From Nocardioides furvisabuli (GTDB taxonomy: Bacteria; Actinomycetota; Actinomycetes; Propionibacteriales; Nocardioidaceae), in contig NZ_JAIGQB010000005.1 in assembly GCF_021083185.1 (NCBI RefSeq), forward strand, positions 62,001 to 126,000: a stretch of DNA of 64,000 bases, given 5' to 3'. A program made the position numbers and the translations under genes. Positions 54,390-63,194 of this stretch are shown here, piece after piece. Position 1 is the first letter of the stretch. Every line of letters begins with the position of its first letter. The notes beneath the pieces were generated by a model that saw nothing but the letters and a program-made list of their open reading frames with translations, ran no database searches and was not told the DNA's origin.

Positions 54390-56029
54390 CAGAGGCCCGC
54401 GGCCCCGCGCAGGTCGCCCTTGATCGCGTCGAGCCGGCCGGCTGCGGAGATCCGGGCCGCGTCCACGTCCTCCTGGCCCACGGGGATGACGACCTCGAGG
54501 TAGCACTTGACCTTCGGCTCGGTGCCGCTCGGACGCACGATGACGCGCGCGCCCTCGACCAGCGTGTAGCGCAGGCCGTCGGTCGGGGGGAGCAGGTCGG
54601 AACCTTCGGAGAGGTCTTCCACGCGCTCCACCGCGAGCCCGCCGAGGGTGCTCGGCGGGGTGGCGCGCAGGCGCTCCATCGTGGCGGGGATGTCGGCGAG
54701 GTCCTCGAAGCGCACCGAGAGCTGGTCGGTGGCGTGGAGGCCGTGCTCGCGCGCGATGTCGTCGAGGATGTCGGGGAGACCGCGACCCTCGGCCTTGGCG
54801 GCGGCGGCGAGCTCGCAGACCAGCAGGAGTGCGGAGACGCCGTCCTTGTCGCGGACGTGCTCGGGGTCGCAGCAGTAGCCCAGTGCCTCCTCGTAGCCGA
54901 AGGCCAGGCCCTCGACGCGGCCGATCCACTTGAAGCCCGTCAGGGTCTCCTCGTGCGGCTGGCCGGCGGCCGCGGCCATCTTGCCCAGCAGGCTCGAGGA
55001 CACGATCGAGTTGGCGAACACGCCGGTGGCGCCGCGGTCGATGAGGTGGTGGGCGAGGAGGGCACCGACCTCGTCGCCGCGCAGCATCCGCCAGCCGTGG
55101 GCGTCCGGCACGGCCACCGCGCACCGGTCGGCGTCGGGGTCGTTGGCCACGACCAGGTCGGCGCGGTGCTCGGCCGCGAGCGCCATGGCGAGGTCCATCG
55201 CGCCCGGCTCCTCGGGGTTGGGGAAGGACACCGTGGGGAAGTCGGGGTCGGGGTGCTCCTGCTGCTCCACGACGTGGGGCGCGTCGAAGCCGGCTGTCTC
55301 CAGCACCTGCGCGACGGTGGTGCCGCCGACGCCGTGCAGCGGCGTGTAGACGATGGAGAGGTCGCGCGGCCCGTCCTGGGCGAGGCCGGCGACGGTGTCG
55401 AGGTAGTTGTCGACGATGTCCTCGCCGACGACCTTGCCGGCGTCGCCGCGGGGGAGGTCGGCCAGCGGACCGACGGCGGCGATCCGCTCGGCGATCTCCA
55501 CGTCGGCCGGCGGCACGATCTGGCTGCCGTCGCCGAGGTAGACCTTGTAGCCGTTGTCCTCGGGCGGGTTGTGGCTGGCGGTGACCATCACGCCGGCCGC
55601 GCAGCCGAGCTCGCGGATCGCGTAGGCGAGCAGCGGGGTCGGGAGCGTGCGGGGCATCACCAGTGCCTTGAGGCCCGCGCCGGTCATGATCTCGGCGGTG
55701 TCGCGGGCGAAGACGTCGGAGTTGTGGCGGGCGTCGAAGCCGATCACCACGGACCCACCGGCGTGGCCGGTGTCCTCGAGGTACGCCGCGAGGCCGGCCG
55801 CGGCGCGCGTGACGACGACGCGGTTCATCCGGTTGGGCCCGGCGCCGAGCGCGCCACGCAGGCCCGCCGTGCCGAACTCGAGGGTGCCGGCGAAGCGGTC
55901 GGCCAGGTCGGTCTCCTCGCCGCGCTCGGCGGCGTCGACGAGGGCCTCGAGCTCGGCGCGGGTGTGCTCGTCGGGGTCCTCGGCGGCCCAGGCGCGGGCC
56001 TGCTCGAGCAGGGGGGTCAGGTCGGTCAT
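54389..56029 (-). CDS. Phosphoglucomutase/phosphomannomutase family enzyme
   Basis: 546 residues. Alpha-D-phosphohexomutase signatures are VMVTASHNPPEDNGYK with phospho-accepting Ser152, the metal loop ANDPDADRCA, the sugar-binding GDEVGALL and the phosphate-binding VRPSGTEPKVK. It has the length of the PgcA/PMM-PGM group that also includes phosphopentomutases. Close to deoA, deoC and purine nucleoside phosphorylase, it could move phosphate on (deoxy)ribose; glucose 1-phosphate is equally possible. The TAGCGT box six bases upstream fits a leaderless start. Confidence 0.9.
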   Translation of the reverse strand: MTDLTPLLEQARAWAAEDPDEHTRAELEALVDAAERGEETDLADRFAGTLEFGTAGLRGALGAGPNRMNRVVVTRAAAGLAAYLEDTGHAGGSVVIGFDARHNSDVFARDTAEIMTGAGLKALVMPRTLPTPLLAYAIRELGCAAGVMVTASHNPPEDNGYKVYLGDGSQIVPPADVEIAERIAAVGPLADLPRGDAGKVVGEDIVDNYLDTVAGLAQDGPRDLSIVYTPLHGVGGTTVAQVLETAGFDAPHVVEQQEHPDPDFPTVSFPNPEEPGAMDLAMALAAEHRADLVVANDPDADRCAVAVPDAHGWRMLRGDEVGALLAHHLIDRGATGVFANSIVSSSLLGKMAAAAGQPHEETLTGFKWIGRVEGLAFGYEEALGYCCDPEHVRDKDGVSALLLVCELAAAAKAEGRGLPDILDDIAREHGLHATDQLSVRFEDLADIPATMERLRATPPSTLGGLAVERVEDLSEGSDLLPPTDGLRYTLVEGARVIVRPSGTEPKVKCYLEVVIPVGQEDVDAARISAAGRLDAIKGDLRGAAGL

Positions 56030-56035
56030 GGGCGC

Positions 56036-56058
56036 ACGCTATCGGGCGCGGCTAGCGT
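56036..56058. promoter_or_regulatory. Divergent -10 boxes for pgm and the MOSC gene
   Basis: Minus strand TAGCGT (56041-56036) and plus strand TAGCGT (56053-56058) each end six bases before their start codons, so the two promoters lie back to back within 23 bases. Confidence 0.5.
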
Positions 56059-56064
56059 GTGCGC

Positions 56065-56709
56065 GTGCCCGCCCTCGTCCGCTCCGTCAACGCCGGCCCC
56101 CTGGCGACCGTCCCCGGCATGAAGCGACCGAGCGCCATCCGCAAGCACCCGGTCGACGCGATCGAGGTGCGCGACCCGGGCCCGAGGCGCGGCGGCCTCG
56201 GCAGCGGTGTGGTGGGCGACGAGATCGGCAGCCGCCGCCACCACGGCGGCGGGACCCAGGCGGTGTACGCCGTGGCGCGCGAGGAGATGGACTGGTGGGG
56301 CGGCGAGCTCGGGCGGGCCCTGGCCGACGGCATGTTCGGCGAGAACCTCACCACCACCGGGATCGACGTCGATGCCGCGGAGGTCGGCGAGCAGTGGCGC
56401 GTCGGGCCCACCCTGCTGGAGGTCTGCGGACCGCGGGTGCCCTGCGGCACCTTCGCCAAGCACATGGCCGAGCCACGATGGGTGAAGCGGTTCGCCGAGC
56501 GCGGACGGACCGGTGCCTATCTCGCAGTCCGCGAGCCGGGGACCATCACGGCCGGCGACCCGGTCGAGGTCGTGCACCGGCCCGGGCACGGGCTGACGGT
56601 GCCGATGTTCTTCCGCGCCGCGATGGGCGACAAGGAGCAGGCGGCCGTCCTCCTCGACGCACAGGTCCTGCCGCAGGTCGAGCACGAGTGGCTGGCCTCG
56701 CGCCAGTGA
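56065..56709 (+). CDS. MOSC domain protein
   Basis: 214 residues from GTG 56065. The MOSC core includes MFGENLTTTGID and the conserved cysteine in VCGPRVPCGTFAKHM, the residue linked to sulfur or molybdenum cofactor binding in this family. It resembles YiiM-type stand-alone MOSC proteins, which reduce N-hydroxylated compounds. Physiological substrate unknown. A second GTG at 56059 overlaps the predicted promoter and is less likely. Confidence 0.85.
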   Translation: MPALVRSVNAGPLATVPGMKRPSAIRKHPVDAIEVRDPGPRRGGLGSGVVGDEIGSRRHHGGGTQAVYAVAREEMDWWGGELGRALADGMFGENLTTTGIDVDAAEVGEQWRVGPTLLEVCGPRVPCGTFAKHMAEPRWVKRFAERGRTGAYLAVREPGTITAGDPVEVVHRPGHGLTVPMFFRAAMGDKEQAAVLLDAQVLPQVEHEWLASRQ

Positions 56710-56761
56710 CCTCAGGGGGAGGTCCCGGCGCGGGGCCAGCCAGCCGGTGCGTGCGGGTGGG

Positions 56762-57259
56762 TCAGGACAGCGCGGCCACCGCGGCGTCGTAGTCGGGCTC
56801 TTGGCCGATCGCGTCGGTGAGCTGGGTGTGCAGCACGGTGCGGTCGGTGTCGAGGACGACGACTGCACGGGCGAGCATGCCCGACCAGGCGCCGTCGGCC
56901 ATGGCGACGCCGTAGTCCTCGCCGAAGCTCGAGCGGAAGGCCGAGCCCACCTCGACGGCCTCGATGCCCTCGGCGCCGCAGAAGCGGGCCTGGGCCAGCG
57001 GCAGGTCGACCGAGACGTTGACGACCGTGGTGTCGGCCAGGCCGGCGGCGAGCTCGTTGAACTTGCGCACGCTCGCCTGGCACACGCCGGTGTCGATGCT
57101 GGGGAAGATGTTGAGCACGACGCGCCTGCCGGCCGCGTCGGCGTCGGTGACGGGCTGGAACTTCAGTCCCACCAGGTCCCAGCCAGGTGCCTGCGAGCCG
57201 ACCGCGGGGAGCTCGCCCACGGTGTTGACGGTGTTGTCGCCGAGTTGTGTGGTTGCCAT
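56762..57259 (-). CDS. tpx: Thiol peroxidase
   Basis: 165 residues from ATG 57259, standard for Tpx. It reduces hydroperoxides with thioredoxin. The peroxidatic cysteine is in FPSIDTGVCQASVRKFNE and the resolving cysteine in RFCGAEGI, 30-35 residues later as usual for atypical 2-Cys Tpx. The nine-residue upstream extension (to 57286) overlaps the -10 box TAGGTT and is not used. Confidence 0.94.
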   Translation of the reverse strand: MATTQLGDNTVNTVGELPAVGSQAPGWDLVGLKFQPVTDADAAGRRVVLNIFPSIDTGVCQASVRKFNELAAGLADTTVVNVSVDLPLAQARFCGAEGIEAVEVGSAFRSSFGEDYGVAMADGAWSGMLARAVVVLDTDRTVLHTQLTDAIGQEPDYDAAVAALS

Positions 57260-57266
57260 GGGCGCA

Positions 57267-57329
57267 AACCTAGCCGCCCCGCACACCCCGGTCGTACGCC
57301 ACCCGGGCGCCTGCGGACGGCCCTAGAGT
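57267..57329. promoter_or_regulatory. Divergent -10 boxes for tpx and the DUF2252 gene
   Basis: Minus strand TAGGTT (57272-57267) and plus strand TAGAGT (57324-57329) each end seven bases before an ATG. Confidence 0.5.
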
Positions 57330-57336
57330 GCCCTCC

Positions 57337-58656
57337 ATGCCCCCCATGGCTGCCAACGACCGCACCGCCGTGATCATCGACGTGCTCCGCGACGCCTTCG
57401 CCCCGCTCATGCGGGCCGATCCGGCCGCCTTCCGGGCCAAGTACCGCACGATGGCCCGCGACCCGCACGCGTTCTACCGCGGCACCGCGTGCCTGTTCTA
57501 CAACGACGTCACGTCCGAGACCGACGACTGGTCGCGCCACGGCGCCGAGCGGATCTGGATCCACGGTGACCTGCACGTGGAGAACTTCGGCACCTACCTC
57601 AACTCCGACGGCCGGCTGGTCTTCGACATCAACGACTTCGACGAGGCCTACCTCGGCCGCTTCACGTGGGACCTCCAGCGCTTCGCCGCGAGCCTAGCGC
57701 TGGTCGCGTGGCAGAAGGCCCTGCCCGAGGACGCGATCCGCAAGCTCATCTCGCGCTACGCGCGCTCCTACCTCTCCCAGGTCAACCACTACGTCGCCTC
57801 CGACTCCGACGACGACTTCGAGATCACCCTCGACACCGCGCACGGGCCGGTGCTCGTCGCCCTGGAGGAGGCGCGGTCGATGCGCCGCGCCGACCTGCTC
57901 GACGACATGACGGTGATGCAGAAGGGCATCCGCACGTTCGCCGACAGCGCGTCGACGCGTCGGCTGCCGCGCGAGGAGCGCACCGCGGTGGTGGCCGCCT
58001 TCCACGACTACCTCGGCACGATCCCGCAGTCCAAGCGCTTCGACCGCGAGCTCTTCTACGAGCTGCGTGACGTCGTCGGCAAGTCCGGCTTCGGCATCGG
58101 CAGTGCCGGGCTTCCGGCGTACAACGTGCTGCTCGAGGGCTACAGCCAGGCCCTCGACAACGACGTCGTGCTCAGCATGAAGCAGGCCAACATCCCCGCG
58201 GTGAGCCGCTTCGTCGACACGGCTGTCGTCGACGCCTACTTCGACCACGAGGGACACCGCACCTCGGTCAGCCAGCGAGCACTGCAGGTGCACACCGACC
58301 CGCTGCTGGGGCACACGGAGGTCGGCGGTGTCGGCTACGTCGTCGCCGAGGTCTCGCCGTACGAGGTCGACCTCGACTGGGAAGAGATCAACGAGCCGGC
58401 CGACATGCGCGCGGTCGTCGAGCTGCTGGGCCGGGCGACGGCCAAGATCCACTGCGCCTCGGACGAGGACAGCGAGCAGGACCTCATCGACTTCCAGGTC
58501 GAGGAAGCCATCGCCGCCTCCCTCGAGGGTCGGCGCAACGACTACGTCGCCTGGCTGGGCGACTGGGGCATCGCGTACGCAGAGCAGGTGCGCCAGGACC
58601 ACGCACTGTTCGTCGACGCCTTCCGCGAGGGCCGGGTCGGCATCGCCGCCACCTGA
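57337..58656 (+). CDS. DUF2252 family protein
   Basis: 439 residues from ATG 57337. The kinase-like motifs of DUF2252 are clear: WIHGDLHVENFGTY (about 74-87), resembling the catalytic loop of aminoglycoside phosphotransferases, and VFDINDFDEAYLGRFTWDL as the metal-binding segment. Further conserved parts are FYRGTACLFYND and SGFGIGSAG. A small-molecule phosphotransferase function is likely from the fold but no substrate is established. The ATG seven bases after TAGAGT suggests a leaderless transcript. Confidence 0.85.
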   Translation: MPPMAANDRTAVIIDVLRDAFAPLMRADPAAFRAKYRTMARDPHAFYRGTACLFYNDVTSETDDWSRHGAERIWIHGDLHVENFGTYLNSDGRLVFDINDFDEAYLGRFTWDLQRFAASLALVAWQKALPEDAIRKLISRYARSYLSQVNHYVASDSDDDFEITLDTAHGPVLVALEEARSMRRADLLDDMTVMQKGIRTFADSASTRRLPREERTAVVAAFHDYLGTIPQSKRFDRELFYELRDVVGKSGFGIGSAGLPAYNVLLEGYSQALDNDVVLSMKQANIPAVSRFVDTAVVDAYFDHEGHRTSVSQRALQVHTDPLLGHTEVGGVGYVVAEVSPYEVDLDWEEINEPADMRAVVELLGRATAKIHCASDEDSEQDLIDFQVEEAIAASLEGRRNDYVAWLGDWGIAYAEQVRQDHALFVDAFREGRVGIAAT

Positions 58657-58765
58657 CCCCGCGGAGGGCGCGCACGCCTCAGGCGTCGAGCGCCCTGGAA
58701 CCGCGGGTCGGACCTGCGGAAGTCGCTGTCCTCGAGCGAGCCGGTGCTGATCGCGCCGGCACGGC

Positions 58766-58771
58766 TAGGTT
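58766..58771 (+). promoter_or_regulatory. Predicted -10 box, leaderless start of the 58.8 kb membrane gene
   Basis: TAGGTT ends six bases before ATG 58778. Confidence 0.45.
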
Positions 58772-58777
58772 CGACGC

Positions 58778-59368
58778 ATGAGCGCATCCCGGCGGGACCT
58801 GGCAGGCGCGGCCGTGGTGGCGGGGCCCGGCCTCGTGCTGGCCGCGGCCGGGCTGTTCCACCCCCACTCGCTGTCCTGGGCAACGGCTCCTCGCTGGACC
58901 GTGCTGCACGTGATCGCCCTGTTCGTGTTCCCCCTGGTCGGCGTGGCGCTGATGTGGCTGGTGCGCGGACGACAGGACCCCGTGGCCTGGCTGGTGCGCG
59001 CCAGTGCCTTCGTGTATGCCACCGCCTACACGGCGCTCGACGTGATCAGCGGCGCCAGTGCGGGCTACGTGACCTGGCGGCTGGGCGAGGGCGCCTCCCG
59101 GCCGGACGAGGTGCGCTACCTCTTCGCCCTCGGGGGGCGCCTCGGTGAGGTGGGCTCGTGGGCGCTGATCGCATGTGCGGTGGTCGTGGCGGTCGACGCC
59201 GTGCGTCGGATCGGGCGGCTCGCACTCCCGGGGCTGCTGCTGGTGCCCGGAGCCTGGCTGGTCCACGTCGACCACATCTTCGCGCCCGCCGGGGTCGTCG
59301 GGATGGCGCTGGTCGGTCTCGCGAGCGGGTGGCTCGCCCATGCGAGATCGGCGACACCGAGGTCCTGA
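58778..59368 (+). CDS. Membrane protein of unknown function
   Basis: 196 residues with about six hydrophobic helices (starting near 8-26, 42-62, 66-85, 105-127, 131-147, 155-175). Notable are histidines at helix ends (LFHPHSLSW, LVHVDHIFAP). I do not recognise the family. The promoter box and absence of a ribosome site suit a leaderless start. It is monocistronic and separated from the convergent gene by 128 bases. Confidence 0.7.
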   Translation: MSASRRDLAGAAVVAGPGLVLAAAGLFHPHSLSWATAPRWTVLHVIALFVFPLVGVALMWLVRGRQDPVAWLVRASAFVYATAYTALDVISGASAGYVTWRLGEGASRPDEVRYLFALGGRLGEVGSWALIACAVVVAVDAVRRIGRLALPGLLLVPGAWLVHVDHIFAPAGVVGMALVGLASGWLAHARSATPRS

Positions 59369-59496
59369 AGGTCGCAGAGCCCACCGATGGACGTCGAGGA
59401 GTACCGAGCCCCCCGTGCCCTCGAGCGCGACGACATCGCCTCGCGCCTGCTCCACCCGGGCCTCCACCTGGGCCTCCACCTGGGCCGTGAGGTCGT
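59369..59496. other. Intergenic stretch with short direct repeats
   Basis: CCTCCACCTGGG occurs twice in tandem at 59461-59484 after a related CCTGCTCCACCCGGG. On the minus strand the stretch could encode an Ala/Val/Glu/Gln-rich helix (LTAQVEAQVEARVEQARGD), possibly a gene remnant, but no start with a ribosome site is seen. Confidence 0.3.
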
Positions 59497-60291
59497 TCAG
59501 CCGAGCGCGGGGCGGTGGAACCGGGCCGTGGCGAACGGGCCGCCGACGAACTCCGCCTCGGCCGCGTCGTCGGGACCGGGCTCGATCCGGTCGGCGAAGA
59601 CCTCGGCGTCGTCCTGCGGCTCGTAGCCCAGCCGCCGGCCCGGCTCGAGGTCCCACCAGGCGCGGGTGTTGGCGCTGATGCCGTGGAGGATCGCGAAGCC
59701 CGGGGCCGGAGCGGTGAGCCCGGCCTCGACCATGCGTACGCCGTCCGCGTGCGAGAGCCACGTCGAGAGCCCTCGCAGGCTGGTCGGCTCCTCCAGGAAC
59801 GAGCCGATGCGGCACACGACGGCGTCGATGCCGTGGCGGTCGGCGAAGAGGTGCAGCAGTGCCTCGGCCGCCACCTTGGCGACGCCGTAGTAGGTGTCGG
59901 GGCGGGGGAGGGCACGCTCGGTCAGCTCGCCGTCCGTGCGGGGCGTGCGCCCCACCGCGTGGTTGGAGGAGGCGTAGACGATGCGCGTCACGTCGTGGGC
60001 CACCATCGCGTCGAGCAGTGCCGCGGTGGTGACGACGTGGGAGGTCAGCTCGTCGGGCAGCGCGAGCTCCTCCGGCGCGCCGGCGAGGTGCACGACGGCG
60101 TCGATGCGCTCCTCGGCGAACACCGCCGCCACGGCGTCGGGGTCGGCGCAGTCGGCCTCGTGCCAGGCGAAGGGCGAGCCCTCGGGGCCCGGCACGAGGT
60201 CCAGGCCCACGACCTCGTGACCGACCTCGGCGAGCCCGACCGTGACGACACGGCCGAGGCTTCCCGCCGCGCCCGCGACCAGGACCCGCAT
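59497..60291 (-). CDS. NAD-dependent epimerase/dehydratase, uronate dehydrogenase-like
   Basis: 264 residues, an extended short-chain dehydrogenase. The coenzyme motif is GAAGSLGRVV at the N-terminus; the catalytic YGVAK (Tyr and Lys) follows SSNHAVG. The segments CRIGSFLEEPTSLRGLSTWLSH (split across strand and helix) and STWLSHADGVRM closely resemble bacterial uronate dehydrogenase (Udh, about 265 residues), which oxidises glucuronate or galacturonate. The nearby beta-helix protein could be a polysaccharide enzyme, but no other uronate genes are visible. Starts 16 bases after the phosphorylase stop, so probably co-transcribed. Confidence 0.8.
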   Translation of the reverse strand: MRVLVAGAAGSLGRVVTVGLAEVGHEVVGLDLVPGPEGSPFAWHEADCADPDAVAAVFAEERIDAVVHLAGAPEELALPDELTSHVVTTAALLDAMVAHDVTRIVYASSNHAVGRTPRTDGELTERALPRPDTYYGVAKVAAEALLHLFADRHGIDAVVCRIGSFLEEPTSLRGLSTWLSHADGVRMVEAGLTAPAPGFAILHGISANTRAWWDLEPGRRLGYEPQDDAEVFADRIEPGPDDAAEAEFVGGPFATARFHRPALG

Positions 60292-60307
60292 CAGACCACC
60301 ACCCCGA

Positions 60308-61123
60308 TCAGATCTTGGAGACGACCTGGCTGAGCAGGCCGCCCATCCGGCTGGCGGCGGCCTTGCCCGCCTCGAGGACCTCCTCGTGGTTGAGCGGCTC
60401 GCCGCTCAGCCCGGCGGCGAGGTTGGTGACCAGGCTGATGCCGAGGATCTCCATGCCTGCCTCGCGGGCCGCGATCGCCTCGAGCGTGGTGCTCATGCCG
60501 ACCAGCTGGCCGCCGAGGACACCGGCCATCCGGACCTCGGCGGGCGTCTCGTAGTGCGGCCCGGGGAACTGGACGTAGACGCCCTCGTCGAGGCTCGGGT
60601 CGATCTCGCGGCACATCGCGCGCAGGCGCGGGCTGTAGAGGTCGGTGAGGTCGACGAAGTTGGCGCCGACGATCGGGCTGGTCCCGGTGAGGTTGATGTG
60701 GTCGGAGATCAGCACCGGCTGGCCCGGCTGCCAGCCCTGCTTGAGCCCGCCGCACCCGTTGGTCAGCACGATGGCCGCGCAGCCGGCCGCCGCCGCCGTA
60801 CGGATCGGGTGGACGACCGCCGCGACGCCCTTGCCCTCGTAGAAGTGGGTGCGGGAGAGGAAGACCAGGAGGTTGCGCTCGCTCCCCTCGGAGTCAGTGC
60901 AGCGGATCGAGCGGATCTTGCCGCTGTGGCCTGCGACGGCCGCGGCGCTGAAGCCCGGCAGGTCGGTGGTGTCTATCTCGGCGGTGGCCTCGCCGAGGGC
61001 GTCGACGGCCGGCAGCCAGCCCGAACCCAGCACGAGGGCGACGTCGTGGCGCACCACTCCGGTCAGCTCGGCGAGCCTCGCGGCGGCGGCAGTGGCGGCG
61101 TCGTACGGGGTCTGGTCGCTCAT
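60308..61123 (-). CDS. punA: Purine nucleoside phosphorylase
   Basis: 271 residues, the trimeric (guanosine/inosine-specific) type. It cleaves inosine and guanosine to base and ribose 1-phosphate. Motifs: LGSGW near the start, AGHSGKI in the phosphate site, RTHFYEGKG, TNGCGGL, the substrate-loop FPGPHYETPAEVRM, and VGMSTTLEAIAAREAG followed by LVTNLAAG. It completes the purine branch begun by add. The ATG lies seven bases after TAGAGT. Confidence 0.94.
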   Translation of the reverse strand: MSDQTPYDAATAAAARLAELTGVVRHDVALVLGSGWLPAVDALGEATAEIDTTDLPGFSAAAVAGHSGKIRSIRCTDSEGSERNLLVFLSRTHFYEGKGVAAVVHPIRTAAAAGCAAIVLTNGCGGLKQGWQPGQPVLISDHINLTGTSPIVGANFVDLTDLYSPRLRAMCREIDPSLDEGVYVQFPGPHYETPAEVRMAGVLGGQLVGMSTTLEAIAAREAGMEILGISLVTNLAAGLSGEPLNHEEVLEAGKAAASRMGGLLSQVVSKI

Positions 61124-61130
61124 GGGCCGC

Positions 61131-61136
61131 ACTCTA
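61131..61136 (-). promoter_or_regulatory. Predicted -10 box of the purine nucleoside phosphorylase gene
   Basis: TAGAGT on the minus strand ends seven bases before the ATG at 61123. Confidence 0.45.
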
Positions 61137-61161
61137 GGGCCAGCGATCCGACGGTCGGAAT

Positions 61162-61614
61162 CTAGAGCCCGGTGGAGCGGCACGCGCGCCTGCGCAGGGC
61201 CGCGACGTAGTCCTCGGGCGCGCCGGCGGCGTCGGCGGCGTCGGCCAGCACGCCGAGGTAGGACGCCGACGGCAGGCCGCCCTCGTAGGCGTCGAGGACG
61301 TAGGCCCACACGACCAGCGGTCCGGTCAGCGTCTGCACCCGCACCTTGGTCTTGCGGTAGAGCCCGGTGTCGGCGGCCTCCCAGCCGTCGAGGGCGCGCT
61401 CGTCCTCGGGGGTGACGTCGTAGACCGCGACGAAGACCTGCTCGAAGGGGTCCTGGACGATGGTCGACAGCGCGCCGTCCCAGCCGTGCTCCTCGCCGCC
61501 GAAGGTGAGCCGCCAGCCCGCGAGCCAGCCGGTGGAGTGGAGGATCGAGTGGGGGCAGCGCTCGCCCATCCGGGCGGGATCGAGGTTCGTCCCGTAGGCG
61601 GCGTAGAGCGTCAC
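61162..61614 (-). CDS. Gamma-glutamylcyclotransferase-like protein
   Basis: 150 residues from GTG 61614. The family phosphate/substrate loop YAAYGTNLDPARM is at the N-terminus, and the expected catalytic Glu lies in the LDGWEAADTGLYRK region. Homologues cleave gamma-glutamyl amides to 5-oxoproline. In an actinobacterium without glutathione the natural substrate is unclear. Leaderless-type start (TAGCCT seven bases upstream), divergent from lpd. Confidence 0.85.
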   Translation of the reverse strand: MTLYAAYGTNLDPARMGERCPHSILHSTGWLAGWRLTFGGEEHGWDGALSTIVQDPFEQVFVAVYDVTPEDERALDGWEAADTGLYRKTKVRVQTLTGPLVVWAYVLDAYEGGLPSASYLGVLADAADAAGAPEDYVAALRRRACRSTGL

Positions 61615-61621
61615 GGGCCAC

Positions 61622-61675
61622 AGGCTACCGAGCCCGGACCTCGGGTGGTCCCCCCGCGGACGGGAACACTAGGCT
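61622..61675. promoter_or_regulatory. Divergent -10 boxes for the cyclotransferase gene and lpd
   Basis: Minus strand TAGCCT (61627-61622) ends seven bases before GTG 61614; plus strand TAGGCT (61670-61675) ends six bases before GTG 61682. Confidence 0.5.
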
Positions 61676-61681
61676 GGGGGC

Positions 61682-63082
61682 GTGACCGACACCCACTTCG
61701 ACACCCTCGTCCTCGGCGCCGGCCCCGGTGGCTACGTCGCCGCGATCCGCGCAGCCCAGCTCGGCCAGAAGGTGGCCGTGGTGGAGGAGAAGTACTGGGG
61801 AGGTGTCTGCCTCAACGTCGGCTGCATCCCCTCCAAGGCCCTGCTGAAGAACGCCGAGCTGGCGCACACGCTCCAGCACGAGAAGGCCAAGTTCGGCATC
61901 GAGGGCGACGCCACGATGGCGTTCGGCCCCACCCACAAGCGCAGCCGCGACGTGAGTGCCGGCATCGTCAAGGGCGTCCACTTCCTGATGAAGAAGAACA
62001 AGATCACCGAGATCGACGGGTGGGGCACGCTCACCGGCCCGACCGGGATCGACGTCGAGAAGGACGGCCAGAAGACCGGCTACACCTTCGACAACCTCAT
62101 CATCGCCGCCGGCGCGACCGTGCGCCTGGTCCCTGGCGTCGAGCTCAGCGAGAACGTCGTCACCTACGAGGAGCAGATCCTCACCGACCAGCTCCCCGAG
62201 TCGATCATCATCGGCGGGTCCGGCGCGATCGGCGTCGAGTTCGCCTACGTGATGGCCAACTTCGGCGTCGACGTCACGATCGTGGAGTTCCTCGACCGGA
62301 TGGTGCCGACGGAGGACGCCGACATCTCCAAGGAGCTGGCCAAGCAGTACAAGAAGCTCGGCGTGAAGGTGCTGACCTCCACCGCCGTGAAGAACGTCGA
62401 GGACACCGGCTCCGGGGTCAAGGTCACCGTCGCCCCCGCGGCCGGCGGCGACGAGCAGGTGCTCGAGGCCGGCAAGTTCCTCGCCGCCTTCGGCTTCGCG
62501 CCGCGCGTCGAGGGCTACGGCCTCGAGAACACCGGCGTCAGCGTCACCGAGCGCGGCGCGATCGAGATCGACGACTTCGGCCGCACCAACGTCGAAGGCG
62601 TCTACGCCATCGGCGACTGCACCGGCAAGATGATGCTCGCCCACGTCGCCGAGGCGATGGGTATCGTGGCCGCCGAGACCATCAACGGTGCGGAGACCAT
62701 GCCGGTCGCCTTCGACTTCGTCCCGCGCGCGACCTACTGCAACCCGCAGATCGCGTCCTTCGGCTACAGCGAGGCGCAGGCCAAGGAGAAGGGCTACGAC
62801 GTGAAGACGGCGTCCTTCCCCTTCAGCGCCAACGGCAAGGCCATGGGCCTCGGGGAGCCGATCGGCTTCGTCAAGGTCGTCGCCGACGCCGAGCACAACG
62901 AGATCATCGGCGCCCACATGATCGGCCCCAACGTGACCGAGCTGCTGCCGGTGCTCACCATGGCCCAGCAGTGGGACCTCACCGCCGACGAGGTGGCCCG
63001 CAACGTCTTCGCGCACCCGACCCTGGGTGAGGCCGTCAAGGAGGCCGTCCACGGCATCGCCGGCCACATGATCAACTTCTGA
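61682..63082 (+). CDS. lpd: Dihydrolipoyl dehydrogenase
   Basis: 466 residues, the E3 subunit of 2-oxo-acid dehydrogenase complexes. FAD motif [17 protein letters not shown]; redox disulfide Cys43-Cys48 in [16 protein letters not shown] motif [23 protein letters not shown]-binding [14 protein letters not shown]; and the C-terminal active-site His-Glu in [12 protein letters not shown]. It matches the LpdC type of mycobacteria. The gene stands apart from E1 and E2 genes, as is common in actinobacteria. Confidence 0.95.
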   Translation: MTDTHFDTLVLGAGPGGYVAAIRAAQLGQKVAVVEEKYWGGVCLNVGCIPSKALLKNAELAHTLQHEKAKFGIEGDATMAFGPTHKRSRDVSAGIVKGVHFLMKKNKITEIDGWGTLTGPTGIDVEKDGQKTGYTFDNLIIAAGATVRLVPGVELSENVVTYEEQILTDQLPESIIIGGSGAIGVEFAYVMANFGVDVTIVEFLDRMVPTEDADISKELAKQYKKLGVKVLTSTAVKNVEDTGSGVKVTVAPAAGGDEQVLEAGKFLAAFGFAPRVEGYGLENTGVSVTERGAIEIDDFGRTNVEGVYAIGDCTGKMMLAHVAEAMGIVAAETINGAETMPVAFDFVPRATYCNPQIASFGYSEAQAKEKGYDVKTASFPFSANGKAMGLGEPIGFVKVVADAEHNEIIGAHMIGPNVTELLPVLTMAQQWDLTADEVARNVFAHPTLGEAVKEAVHGIAGHMINF

Positions 63083-63127
63083 GGCCAGCAGCCACCGAGC
63101 TCGCGAGGTGGATGCGTCGGCCGAAGA

Positions 63128-63181
63128 GGTCGAGTGCCGCCGCGGCTGAGGAACGAAGCCGCGACGCGGTGTATCGAGACC
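63128..63181. repeat. GGTCTCGATAC...CTCGACC repeat between lpd and the next flavoprotein gene
   Basis: Read on the minus strand the 54-base element begins GGTCTCGATACACCGCG and ends GGCACTCGACC, the same terminal sequences as the element inside mutB. The interior is GC-rich with short inverted stretches. Confidence 0.5.
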
Positions 63182-63194
63182 TAGGAAGATCGAA

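Noticed and set aside
59387..59626. 79-codon plus-strand ORF at the end of the epimerase gene
   Set aside because: It overlaps the coding part of the uronate-dehydrogenase-like gene and has no ribosome site; its repeats come from the 12-base direct repeats.
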